This document shows positions 10,589 to 21,700 of a stretch of 64,000 nt of DNA, one piece after another. This DNA is from Skeletonema tropicum. Its lineage: Eukaryota > Bacillariophyta > Thalassiosirophyceae > Thalassiosirales > Thalassiosiraceae. The stretch lies in contig CM074128.1 of NCBI GenBank assembly GCA_037178625.1, forward strand, positions 4,154,001 through 4,218,000, read 5' to 3'. The stretch's first letter is position 1. Each line of letters opens with the position of its first letter. The notes under the pieces were generated by a model, which worked only from the letters and a program-made list of their open reading frames with translations, was not told the origin of the DNA and made no database searches. The position numbers and the translations under genes were made by a program.

Positions 10589-11564
10589 TCATATGGCTTT
10601 CGAAAGACTGCATGCACGAAATGCTCGCTTTAATCTCTCTCCAGTCTTTCGGTTGTCGTTGAATACAGTTGCATACCTTAACTCTTCCATGATAAATCCA
10701 GCCGACTCATAAATATCTCTGACTTGTGTCCAAGCTAAAGAACCGCGATAAGGTGCCATCGCCCCTCGCATAAAGACGAGGAGTTTTCCCGTCAGAGTCA
10801 GAGCATGTGCTATGAATGGAATGGGTCTCCTTGAAACGCATCATCGGAAGATCGTAAAGAGCATAATCTCTAAAGCACACCTTTCCCCCACACTTTACTG
10901 CATCATAAATTTGCTTCATGAATCGTGGCACACGCTTGGGAGGAACAGCGCTCAACACAAATACCATCAAAACAATATCTGCTAGACCTACGGTATCATT
11001 ATTGTTTGTTATTGTCTCCTCTGTTAACAACTGCATGTGTGCAGTCTTCACATCTTGCGCGAAGGACGTGTCAGACTCATCACTCTCAAGGCTAGGGTCA
11101 GATACAAATGCACCAAAATTCGTTGAATCTGTAGATGATTGTACCACAGACTTGCAAACATCGACAGCTTTGGCACTACAGTCACAAGCCAGAATAATTG
11201 TGCTTTCGGAACAGTTTCTCAAAATTGGGAGGCACGAACTTCCACTCCCACAGCCAACTTCCAACACCAGCCTCTTCGATTGCTCAATCTGCAGTTGAAT
11301 TTTCATGCGGCCACAATGATCGAGAATACACGGAAAGCATTTCATGATGTATCGACGAGGCTTGAAGAAGTTACCTGTGCTATGGGAGGTGTGAAAACCA
11401 TCCCAACATTGTGCTTGAGTATTTGGGTGCAATTTGATGTGCTCATCATCATCTATTTTGTCGTGTTCGTCAGTCTCTGCGGAAGATTGCATGGACCGGA
11501 GCTTTTGCTCCATTTCCATTTGGTGCTCTTCAAAGCTAAAATCATTATCGTAATACTCAACCAT
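10589..11564 (-). CDS. METTL2/6/8-type tRNA N3-methylcytidine methyltransferase, with one +1 frame change
   Basis: The class I SAM-dependent methyltransferase domain is clear: CWDGFHTSHSTGNFFKPRRY at the family-specific entry, VLEVGCGSGSSCLPIL as motif I, LADIVLMVFVLSAVPPKRV, and GGKVCFRDYALYDLPMMRF. It continues RLYARGDGTLSRFF, the METTL2/6/8 signature. These enzymes make m3C32 in tRNA anticodon loops. Just after FFS the frame shifts by +1 (about 10733-10734); the new frame continues VRDIYESAGFIMEELRY, exactly the expected C-terminus, ending at 10589. Removing one base gives 324 residues. The shift can be read as AG[C][T] TGG, a Ser codon with both synonymous third bases present. Read as intact in the cell; a true frameshift or pseudogene is the alternative. 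Confidence 0.7.
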
Positions 11565-11795
11565 TGTCTCGCCTACATATAATAATTAAGTATTGTTTTA
11601 GTAGTTAATGATTGTACTTACATATATGGGCGGGTCTCTTTTTGGTGGCTTGGGCGGGGAGGGGAGTAAATTTAATATTAGTTCCGACGTATGTAAGTAA
11701 ATTCGACGTGCGTCGGAATCAAGTTTAAATACCAACACATTCTTGAACGAATCATTTGCTTCTTTCGTTTCGAAACAGTGTTTGTACTTCTAGAG

Positions 11796-11832
<37 letters not shown>

Positions 11833-12755
11833 ATTGGTGCATCATCGATCTAGAGCAAGTTGGCGTCCATCCTTGCTTCGTGGAATCCTCTGGCTGTCGA
11901 GAAGACGAGAACAAGATCAACCGCTGCTACGCCAGTCAGTCATACTACGTCATCCAACTCACCCTATATACTCCACAAGAGGTAGCTTAGCACTGAATCA
12001 CTGATCTCATTGTAATTGTTACTTTGATTATGACGCAAGAGTCAACCATACCACATGCTCTGAGGTACACACGGACACGGACACGGACACGGACACGGAC
12101 ACGGCATTCCACAATCTACACGTCCACCGTCCCGTCTCCCGCTCATGTCCATATGTGCGTGTGCGTCCACCCCTACTGGACCAAGCAGCGACTGTTGACG
12201 TAAGGTCTTCGTGGCGGTACCAAAGGTGAGATCAAGACGAGTGACTTGATGTTGAGCAGTCGAGAAGGGCCAATCTTCCGCCCAAGTAGCGCCCTGATAT
12301 CCCGTCGTGTATCGTATGGCACATTTACATTTGCCGCCTCTGTAGCGGAATGTCGGGGACTGACTTTTCTGTCTTCGCGTGGATGAGAGTGTGTATTGTG
12401 CATTGTGCAGTAGCTACGAAGGAAAGCGTAATTAGTTATGACTTGCTTTACTCCGATCGTGCCTATTATCTCTTTATTTGTACGCAGCGCAGCTCGACCG
12501 GACCGTGGAAGGGCCCGTTCAACCGAGGTTATTTTTGACCGATTTTTAACCGTCTCGAACTAATTTTTGATAATACTTACTCTGTTTAACATCATATAGC
12601 ACCTACTGCTTTTCAATCAGCAGTGTCAACTCGTTAATAATGATCATGTTGCACACTCACAAGCCTTTGTTCCTCTTACAAGCTTCTTCGACGGGCTGAC
12701 AGAAGACCAGCTATGGGCTATGGCAGATGGCAGCTAAGAAGGATTGCAACCTCCA
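11565..12755. other. Intergenic region with simple repeats
   Basis: No gene supported over 1.2 kb. It holds a 29-base poly(A) run at 11801-11829, six copies of ACACGG at 12069-12104, and an 8-bp-arm inverted repeat TTCCGACG/CGTCGGAA at 11682-11718. Short open frames here lack any recognisable coding character. Confidence 0.6.
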
Positions 12756-14149
12756 TTACGTTAGCATCTCTACACGAGGTGTCGTCCCAGGAGTGATGAC
12801 CATTACGTTTGATATGTTCTCTGGGATTGCATATATTTTGTTGTCGCTTCCAACAAATCCTCCTTGCCATTTATCTTCAACGTCTTGAAAATCTTTGCCG
12901 ATTAGATCAATGCTCAATGGTGTATTCGGATCTGTATCTATTTTCAATATACAATCAGCATCTGCTGCTACAGCGTATACGCACTTATCCACACTGCTCA
13001 ACACACCGCCTTGAAATTTGTTTCTAGCAGAGCTGACTTTGCCAAAGGTGGTGGCTTCATTTTTGAAAGGATCAATGCGTAAAATCGAAGTAGCGTCTGA
13101 AGGCATACCATAGATGCACTGAGTCATGCACCATAACTACCTCCTAACCACTTATAGGACAAATCCTGTGGGTCAGTGTCTTCTTCATGTCGTTTGATTG
13201 GGATTGTGGTTACTCTCCACGGATTCATCCCCATGTTGAATCTTCTCTTATATTCGTGTCAACACACAGTACTTCATTTGAGTGCGCTGGGAATGCATAG
13301 ATGATTCCAGTCTGTGGTGATAACAATCCTCCGTGCCATTTCCAACCGCCTTTAGGATAATCACCAATTACCTCAACTGAATCATCCTTTGGATTGATTC
13401 TCAACACACCAGTTGCATTGTAAGGCATGCCATACACACATCCGTCCAGGCCCCTAATACCTCCATACCACTTATTTTGTCCTTCTGAAAGCTGAGGCCC
13501 GATCTCTTCAACTTTATCCGAATCCATTCAGATTTACTTTCAAAACATGCTGCGCGTTACTTGGTGGACAATATATTGCAGACTCGCCAGAGGAAGACTC
13601 ACCGAGAGCACCACCGTGCCACATCCACCGTCCTCGATCAACATTGGTACTTGTTTGTTTCCAGGGAATCGAAGGTGTTTCATAATGTGATGGGTCGTGT
13701 GGCAGTGGTAGCACACTCACTTTTTGTGTAGCCAGATGACACTTCAAAACTCCATGCTTAGACCAGGCGGGTATAGCATACAAAGATCCATCGTAGACCA
13801 GTCCTCGCAACCACTTGAACTTGCCCTGTTGGAATTCGTTTGGCAGTGGAATAGTAAAGATTTCCGCCTCTGATGTCGATGTCGAAGGTTTTATGCAAAT
13901 GATTTGATAAGAGTGACTTGGCACACCATATATGAAACCTGTCTTTGGGTCTACAGCTCCACCGAGCCACTTGTGTTGTCCGACAAAAGTTGTCGGTGGC
14001 CCTCGTTTATTCAAGCGTTCCTGGCGTCGCTGAAGTGCTGCCTTTTTCTTTGCTTGTTTCCTCTGCCGTCGGGCGGAGATATTGTTATTGTCAGTAGCAG
14101 CACTGCCAGGAAGCTGCTTCTCTATTACATCTGTCGCTGCTGCCGTCAT
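12756..14149 (-). CDS. WxGG-repeat propeller-like protein with five +1 frame changes
   Basis: Eight repeats of a roughly 50-residue unit are visible, each with a KWxGG turn followed by IYGxP and then ILxIxP (for example NKWYGGIRGLDGCVYGMP, WKWHGGLLSPQTGIIYAFP, DKWQGGFVGSDNKIYAIP). This pattern suggests a beta-propeller of NHL/kelch type; function is unknown. The N-terminus is basic (ARRQRKQAKKKAALQRRQER). The frame changes at about 13528, 13233, 13214, 13138 and 13119, each time by +1, and after removing one base at each the repeats run on without a stop, giving about 462 residues. Every site can be read as a duplicated third codon base (CT[G][A], AC[A][T], GA[G][A], GG[T][A], TC[A][G]). A decaying pseudogene would be expected to show deletions and stops as well, and none is seen. 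Confidence 0.6.
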
Positions 14150-14348
14150 GTCGACCTAGTCTTTTTGATGGGAGGGAGGATGGAGTGAGGAGTGAGGTGA
14201 TGGCGGAGAGACTGATATGGTACTAATTCCTCAGTGGACTCGCGAGTCAAATTGCTGAGTAAAGGAAGGCGGCGATGAAGCCACGAAGTTCCAAGTCCTC
14301 TCGCCGGCCATCATTGTAGCATCACTGATACTACGCATCGATAGCAAG

Positions 14349-17300
14349 ATGGTTGGGCATTTATCTTGCCTAGCAACAGTGTTGCTGTGCTTGCTGCTGG
14401 TATCTCAGTCGTTTTCGTTTCACATTGGACAATTCCTTTCGACGCACGAGAGAGGGTCAACTCAGTTTTGTGGAGCGTCAAAATTATTCTCGACAGCTGT
14501 ACCTCAGAAACTTCACGAATGCCAAGAAGTGTGCAGAAACGTTCCAATCACGGAATGCTCTCTTTAGACACATACGCGATGCGCATGCCGAGGCTCCAGA
14601 CATTGAGCTTCTATCGACGACAGTAGTGGTTCGTTATGGATACATTTTCAAAGAACTAACAAATACTGGTGATGATGCTGACTCGCCCATCAATGAATTC
14701 GTTGCAAACAAGATTCATTCTTCATTTCAATATTGTCTATCAGAATTCCTACAAGAGGAAGAATGCACTCCAAATGAACATCTCACAACTGCATTGACGT
14801 ATGCATCAGCTACTAAGCATCGTCAGCCTTCATTGCGGCAGGATCAAGAGGTTATTGGGGCAACAAGTGAAGTTTTATCATTCAATTTCAAAATCGGAGC
14901 TGGTGGTACAGTTATCAAGAAATGGAAGGATTATGCTGCCAGTGGTCGACTGTATGATGACATGCGATCTTGGATGGAAAAAAGTGGGCATGAGATACAA
15001 ATACATAGTCTTGATGCACTTGTGCCTCGATCGAAGAAGTTCTATGCAGAGAGAGGTTGCTCTCAGCGAAGTTACAGATTCATCTTACCCTTGAGATGGC
15101 TAATGTACGATGGCGTTGGCAATACTCTTGACGGGACTGAGTTGGAAGAGGTTTATCCTTGGTGGAAGATGATAATTGCTAGATTAGAGTCTACACAACC
15201 TCACAAACACCAGAATCGAGGAAGTGCCAGTGTGAGACCACCAGATTTTATCAAAAGACTCAAACGTTCTCTGAAAGCTGCAGAAAGCGACACAATCCCG
15301 AATCGTCGTTTGAGGCGGCAGAAGGCATATGCTGGAGACGGAGGAGATGTCACTGATGACTTGACTTCTACAACTGAACTTTACAATGGACGCGCATTTA
15401 GACTATCTCCAGGCAGATTCGGCCAGCTTTGGAGGAAGGAGAGGAAATGCTGGTCAAATTTTTGTCATCCGTCTCTTAAAGGATTAGAGGCTAGTCCTGG
15501 CCACGAGGCTGTGTGGAGGACGATAGATAGAGCAAAGATAGTGGGCTTCTACATCAGTGGCGAAGACATTGAAGATGAGACTCAAAACATGCACGCCATC
15601 ATCGAGTTTTGTGGCGATGGGTTTGTGCTTGGACAAATCCCTCGAATCATCAGCTCAGTTGTGGCCATGGCAAACGGATGGCTACCTTCCGGCTTCTTTG
15701 ACTACACAACTCGGCCTCATGTATACCTTCCTGCACCTTCAATGGTGCCATTTTTACGAAATAGAATGTACTTTCATACCGCGCGATACCATTTCCACGA
15801 GCTGACAACAACTGGAAGTACTGCAATCAGTGATCACCCAGATCCAGTAAATGCAGGAACGAATAGAGAGGTGAAGTGGGAGATGAACCTGCGTAATAGC
15901 CTGCTGAAAGAGACACCTTTCGTAAACAATGAAGTTGAAAAAGAATGGATAACTGAATTACAGAACAAATGTAAAGATATTCGGAAAGAAATGAAGGACA
16001 TTTCGAGCGACACTATTAGCCAATCGACATAATCTCCCGATGCCACCTTGCAGGAGGATGAACTAAATGAGTTAAGCCCAGTTCCGGACGAATCGTATGA
16101 AACTGTTTTGAATCAATTGCGAGACATTGTTGGCAGCAATTCATGGCCAGCTACATCTGATGCGAGATCTAAAGTCATCAAAGCTAATGGGTCGTCAGAA
16201 AACATCTTGACGACAAAGAAGGGCTCTGTTGGATCAGTCTTTAATGGAGTATCTTCCGGATCATTTACTATTGTTAATGATGAGCTATTGGGAAAGGATA
16301 GTGGGATTCCACTCCCGCATGCAAATGGTCTCTTTCCTGAATTAGTGAAGGTCGTATTTGAGTTGGAAAAAAGGATAATAGATGAGAACGACGCTCCTTT
16401 GCCAGGAGCTGAAGGTATGCAACGGACATCACCTTATACGAAACGCCCACCATCTACACATTGTGCTGTAAATCGAAACGCCCAATTTACTCCTCACGTT
16501 GACAGTGGGCGAGGTCAGGGCCAAACTCTCTCCATGATTGTTGGCTTGGGAGATTACAAAGGTGGAGAGACTCTCGTTGAGGGAACTCCATATGGGATTA
16601 GATACAATCCACTAGAGTTTAATGGTTGGAAACAACTGCACTGGACTGCTCCGTTTTATGGGGAGCGATTCTCTCTAGTCTTTTTCACCCCTGCAATGAC
16701 TCTTGCAGAGGATGCCGACGAAGTGAATGAGGACGGACATGCAACAAAGCTAGCGGAAATGCATTCACAATTAGTATCATCAATACTGACGAAGCCGCTG
16801 CAATTTCGCCTCGGTTCAACCGATGCACTTGTCATTATGGAACTGCTTTCCGAGACGTGTGCGTATGAACCAAATGCAGACATTGGGTTCACTCTTGAAG
16901 GTCACACTTGTGTCCTTGACATAGGTGCACACATAGGAGTGTTCTCAAGACTTGCGCTGTCAAAAGGTTGCAAGCACATAATTGCTTACGAACCGGAGCC
17001 TTCCAACTTCGAACTTCTCACCAAGAATTTGGAAACAGTAGACGCTTCATCACTACCGAGAGTCGACTTGCATTCAGAGGCTGTTGCACAGGGGGCGGCA
17101 CAGATTCGCAAGCTAGTCCGCGCACGAAACCAGAATGACGGAACACTTAACACTTGGCGGCACTCACTTGAGGAGTACTCTCAGTATAATGATGTGGATA
17201 AGGAAAAAGATCTACCTTCTCAATATCAGCGAAATGTACTTGAAAGACTGGACGTAACTTCCACCCCATTCTTCGGTGGAGCCCTTGTAGCAGGCGTATC

Positions 17301-17577
17301 CCTTGTTAAGCTAGACTGTGAGGGTGCTGAGATCGATATCTTGCTCTCTGAAGAATCTTCACGCTCAGAATCTTGGTTGGATGTTACTGATCTGGTTATT
17401 GAGTGGTCTTTCACAAAAGAACGTCGTGTAAGTGTTATGCATAGAGCGATCAAGTTAATCAAAGAAGCTGGATTTACTGTCTACTACGAGGGGCAAGGGT
17501 CGTGGTGGGATACCGACCATGGTGCCCTGTGGCCGTATCCAAATGATCTTGTTTTATTTGCACATAGAAGTAATTAA
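14349..17577 (+). CDS. TruA-like pseudouridine synthase + 2OG-oxygenase-like region + FkbM methyltransferase, probable single gene
   Basis: The N-terminus MVGHLSCLATVLLCLLLV then SQSFSFH looks like a signal peptide with a plastid-type Phe near the cleavage site. After a +1 shift at about 14525 (CA[A][G] AAG) a C2H2 finger forms (ECQKCAETF...LFRHIRDAH). A TruA-like domain follows, with RQDQEVIGATSEVLSF at the catalytic RxD position, SYRFILPLRWL and FCGDGFVLGQIPRIISSVVA. An in-frame TAA (16030-16032) then interrupts the frame, but the same frame reopens at once and encodes a 2OG-Fe(II)-oxygenase-like stretch (FTPHVDSGRGQGQTLSMIVG, then YGERFSLVFFTP) and an FkbM methyltransferase (VLDIGAHIGVFSRLALSKG, SLVKLDCEGAEIDIL). 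The second part has no early ATG. An intron ending at CCTTGCAG (16053) with a phase-0 donor at 15922 or 15871 would remove the stop. Two separate genes remain possible. Confidence 0.6.
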
Positions 17578-17626
17578 TAGAAATACATAGGCTACTAAGA
17601 ATTAGGTGTACCATCGGCCGGACCAA

Positions 17627-18226
17627 TCAGAACCTTTCAATTGCGTAATCAAAGTTAGCATCATCTAGCTTGCAGCGTTGTGTTAAGCATTCCAAAGCAT
17701 TGACAATGTTTTGATCGGCGCCTTTCTTCTTCGTCTTCTTTTTATACGCAATCAGAGCCTCCATATTGGTAGCCTCACAATTGATCTCTTGAATCGCATC
17801 ACACCCACCAGCTTTTTCAATGTACGCTGCAAACGCCCATTGGCAAACGCACCAGTCCTGCACTGGGCACTTTTCGTCGGAATCATCTGAGCAAGCCATC
17901 TTGTCATCACACCAATCGGATTGCTCTGTGACAGCACAAAAATTCTTTCCAGTCGAGGCAATCGAGGCGAGATCGAGGCATATATGGTGAGAGCCAACAT
18001 CGTCCTGTTGTTCAACACAACGTCCATCGCGAGTGAAGCCCGTCAGCGCCATGCCTTCGGTTGAGCAGAGTTGGAGATCTTTCCCGTATACATTTTTCTT
18101 CGTTGCTTCGTTGCCTTTCTGCTTCTGCTTGCCACGTTTAGAAGCTCGAAGTAAAGCGCTATCGTCTAACGATGCGGCTGTGGCGATGCAAAGGAGAAGT
18201 GTTAGTAGTGCTGTGCTGATGGTCAT
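17627..18226 (-). CDS. Secreted DUF2237-like protein
   Basis: 199 residues from the ATG at 18226, which opens a clear signal peptide (TISTALLTLLLCIATAASLD). The mature part begins with a basic stretch, then KNVYGKDLQLCSTEGMALTGFTRDGRC and DDVGSHHICLDL, which follow the DUF2237 pattern (N-x-GxxLxxCS, TGFxRDGxC, DVGSHxxC), and later QDWCVCQWAFAAYIEKAG. DUF2237 is best known from bacteria and has no assigned function. This copy has added Cys-rich and Lys-rich C-terminal residues and a secretory signal. An upstream in-frame ATG at 18280 would bury the signal peptide, so 18226 was chosen. Confidence 0.65.
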   Translation of the reverse strand: MTISTALLTLLLCIATAASLDDSALLRASKRGKQKQKGNEATKKNVYGKDLQLCSTEGMALTGFTRDGRCVEQQDDVGSHHICLDLASIASTGKNFCAVTEQSDWCDDKMACSDDSDEKCPVQDWCVCQWAFAAYIEKAGGCDAIQEINCEATNMEALIAYKKKTKKKGADQNIVNALECLTQRCKLDDANFDYAIERF

Positions 18227-18700
18227 GTTCGGATTCTTGTGGTGTATTCTTCGTGACAATTCGATATTTTGGATCTGCACGGTTCACGCAAGGGAATAAC
18301 TAGTTCCTTGAGTGTTTTTGGTATCGGTTCACTTGAGTGTTTCTGGTCTGAGCTCATCCGCATCGTCATCCATATATACAGCGATAGATAGCATCAAACC
18401 ATGGCAGGGAAGCAAAGTAGGTAAAGGGCAAACATGCTGAGTGCTGAGCGAGGCGCAGCGAGCGAGCGAGACATAAAGCCGCGTGTCATTTTTGAGGGGG
18501 TGGACCCTTGTGAATTGCGGCTTTGCGTAGGGTGACCACTTGTGGATGAAAAATGTGGAGTGGGAGGGGTACTGAGCACAGGGGGCACCCAAATAACCTT
18601 CTTTGTAGGCCATATACACTGATTAAGATCAATGAATGGATGTTCGATTGGTAGCTACACAAATCAAAAAAAGAGTCTATGTCTATCGAAAGAGAAATGA
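18227..18700. other. Intergenic region left of the satellite
   Basis: Non-coding as far as can be seen. Unique sequence runs directly into the first satellite unit at 18701; there is no recognisable element boundary or target-site duplication. Confidence 0.5.
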
Positions 18701-21700
18701 GCCACTAGAAGCTGCTCATGCGCTTATAAAAGACATTAGATACGATATGGATGAACGTGGTGCTGCCGGACAGCTCAAATTGGACCTCTCAGATCAGCTA
18801 CCAGTCTGTAGAATCGCTTCTACCTACGCTGGCCGTCTGAGCAGTGCTAATGTCATTCTATATTATATTGAGCGACTTCAATGGGCCACTAGAAGCTGCT
18901 CATGCGCTTATAAAAGACATTAGATACGATATGGATGAACGTGGTGCTGCCGGACAGCTCAAATTGGACCTCTCAGATCAGCTACCAGTCTGTAGAATCG
19001 CTTCTACCTACGCTGGCCGTCTGAGCAGTGCTAATGTCATTCTATATTATATTGAGCGACTTCAATGGGCCACTAGAAGCTGCTTATGCGCTTATTATCG
19101 ACGAGAGATACGATATGGATGAACGTGGTGCTGCCGGACAGCTCAAATTGGACCTCTCAGATCAGCTACCAGTCTGTAGAATCGCTTCTACCTACGCTGG
19201 CCGTCTGAGCAGTGCTAATGTCATTCTATATTATATTGAGCGACTTCAATGGGCCACTAGAAGCTGCTCATGCGCTTATAAAAGACATTAGATACGATAT
19301 GGATGAACGTGGTGCTGCCGGACAGCTCAGATTGGACCTCTCAGATCAGCTACCAGTCTGTAGAATCGCTTCTACCTACGCTGGCCGTCTGAGCAGTGCT
19401 AATGTCATTCTATATTATATTGAGCGACTTCAATGGGCCTCTAGAAGCTGCTTATGCGCTTATTATCGACGAGAGATACGATATGGATGAACGTGGTGCT
19501 GCCGGACAGCTCAAATTGGACCTCTCAGATCAGCTACCAGTCTGTAGAATCGCTTCTACCTACGCTGGCCGTCTGAGCAGTGCTAATGTCATTCTATATT
19601 ATATTGAGCGACTTCAATGGGCCACTAGAAGCTGCTCATGCGCTTATAAAAGACATTAGATACGATATGGATGAACGTGGTGCTGCCGGACAGCTCAGAT
19701 TGGACCTCTCAGATCAGCTACCAGTCTGTAGAATCGCTTCTACCTACGCTGGCCGTCTGAGCAGTGCTAATGTCATTCTATATTATATTGAGCGACTTCA
19801 ATGGGCCACTAGAAGCTGCTCATGCGCTTATAAAAGACATTAGATACGATATGGATGAACGTGGTGCTGCCGGACAGCTCAGATTGGACCTCTCAGATCA
19901 GCTACCAGTCTGTAGAATCGCTTCTACCTACGCTGGCCGTCTGAGCAGTGCTAATGTCATTCTATATTATATTGAGCGACTTCAATGGGCCACTAGAAGC
20001 TGCTCATGCGCTTATAAAAGACATTAGATACGATATGGATGAACGTGGTGCTGCCGGACAGCTCAGATTGGACCTCTCAGATCAGCTACCAGTCTGTAGA
20101 ATCGCTTCTACCTACGCTGGCCGTCTGAGCAGTGCTAATGTCATTCTATATTATATTGAGCGACTTCAATGGGCCACTAGAAGCTGCTTATGCGCTTATT
20201 ATCGACGAGAGATACGATATGGATGAACGTGGTGCTGCCGGACAGCTCAAATTGGACCTCTCAGATCAGCTACCAGTCTGTAGAATCGCTTCTACCTACG
20301 CTGGCCGTCTGAGCAGTGCTAATGTCATTCTATATTATATTGAGCGACTTCAATGGGCCACTAGAAGCTGCTCATGCGCTTATAAAAGACATTAGATACG
20401 ATATGGATGAACGTGGTGCTGCCGGACAGCTCAGATTGGACCTCTCAGATCAGCTACCAGTCTGTAGAATCGCTTCTACCTACGCTGGCCGTCTGAGCAG
20501 TGCTAATGTCATTCTATATTATATTGAGCGACTTCAATGGGCCACTAGAAGCTGCTCATGCGCTTATAAAAGACATTAGATACGATATGGATGAACGTGG
20601 TGCTGCCGGACAGCTCAGATTGGACCTCTCAGATCAGCTACCAGTCTGTAGAATCGCTTCTACCTACGCTGGCCGTCTGAGCAGTGCTAATGTCATTCTA
20701 TATTATATTGAGCGACTTCAATGGGCCTCTAGAAGCTGCTTATGCGCTTATTATCGACGAGAGATACGATATGGATGAACGTGGTGCTGCCGGACAGCTC
20801 AAATTGGACCTCTCAGATCAGCTACCAGTCTGTAGAATCGCTTCTACCTACGCTGGCCGTCTGAGCAGTGCTAATGTCATTCTATATTATATTGAGCGAC
20901 TTCAATGGGCCACTAGAAGCTGCTCATGCGCTTATAAAAGACATTAGATACGATATGGATGAACGTGGTGCTGCCGGACAGCTCAGATTGGACCTCTCAG
21001 ATCAGCTACCAGTCTGTAGAATCGCTTCTACCTACGCTGGCCGTCTGAGCAGTGCTAATGTCATTCTATATTATATTGAGCGACTTCAATGGGCCACTAG
21101 AAGCTGCTCATGCGCTTATAAAAGACATTAGATACGATATGGATGAACGTGGTGCTGCCGGACAGCTCAAATTGGACCTCTCAGATCAGCTACCAGTCTG
21201 TAGAATCGCTTCTACCTACGCTGGCCGTCTGAGCAGTGCTAATGTCATTCTATATTATATTGAGCGACTTCAATGGGCCACTAGAAGCTGCTCATGCGCT
21301 TATAAAAGACATTAGATACGATATGGATGAACGTGGTGCTGCCGGACAGCTCAGATTGGACCTCTCAGATCAGCTACCAGTCTGTAGAATCGCTTCTACC
21401 TACGCTGGCCGTCTGAGCAGTGCTAATGTCATTCTATATTATATTGAGCGACTTCAATGGGCCACTAGAAGCTGCTCATGCGCTTATAAAAGACATTAGA
21501 TACGATATGGATGAACGTGGTGCTGCCGGACAGCTCAAATTGGACCTCTCAGATCAGCTACCAGTCTGTAGAATCGCTTCTACCTACGCTGGCCGTCTGA
21601 GCAGTGCTAATGTCATTCTATATTATATTGAGCGACTTCAATGGGCCACTAGAAGCTGCTTATGCGCTTATTATCGACGAGAGATACGATATGGATGAAC

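Noticed and set aside
11801..11829. Poly(A) run as the tail of a retroposed gene
   Set aside because: No coding sequence, target-site duplication or element is recognisable upstream.
12756..14149. Propeller gene as an ordinary pseudogene
   Set aside because: Five frame changes all in the same direction, no internal stops after correction and well-kept repeats fit an artefact or recoding better than decay; still not excluded.
15971..16053. 83-bp intron with the GTAAAG donor to remove the TAA at 16030
   Set aside because: The phases do not match: joining would create a TGA at the junction.
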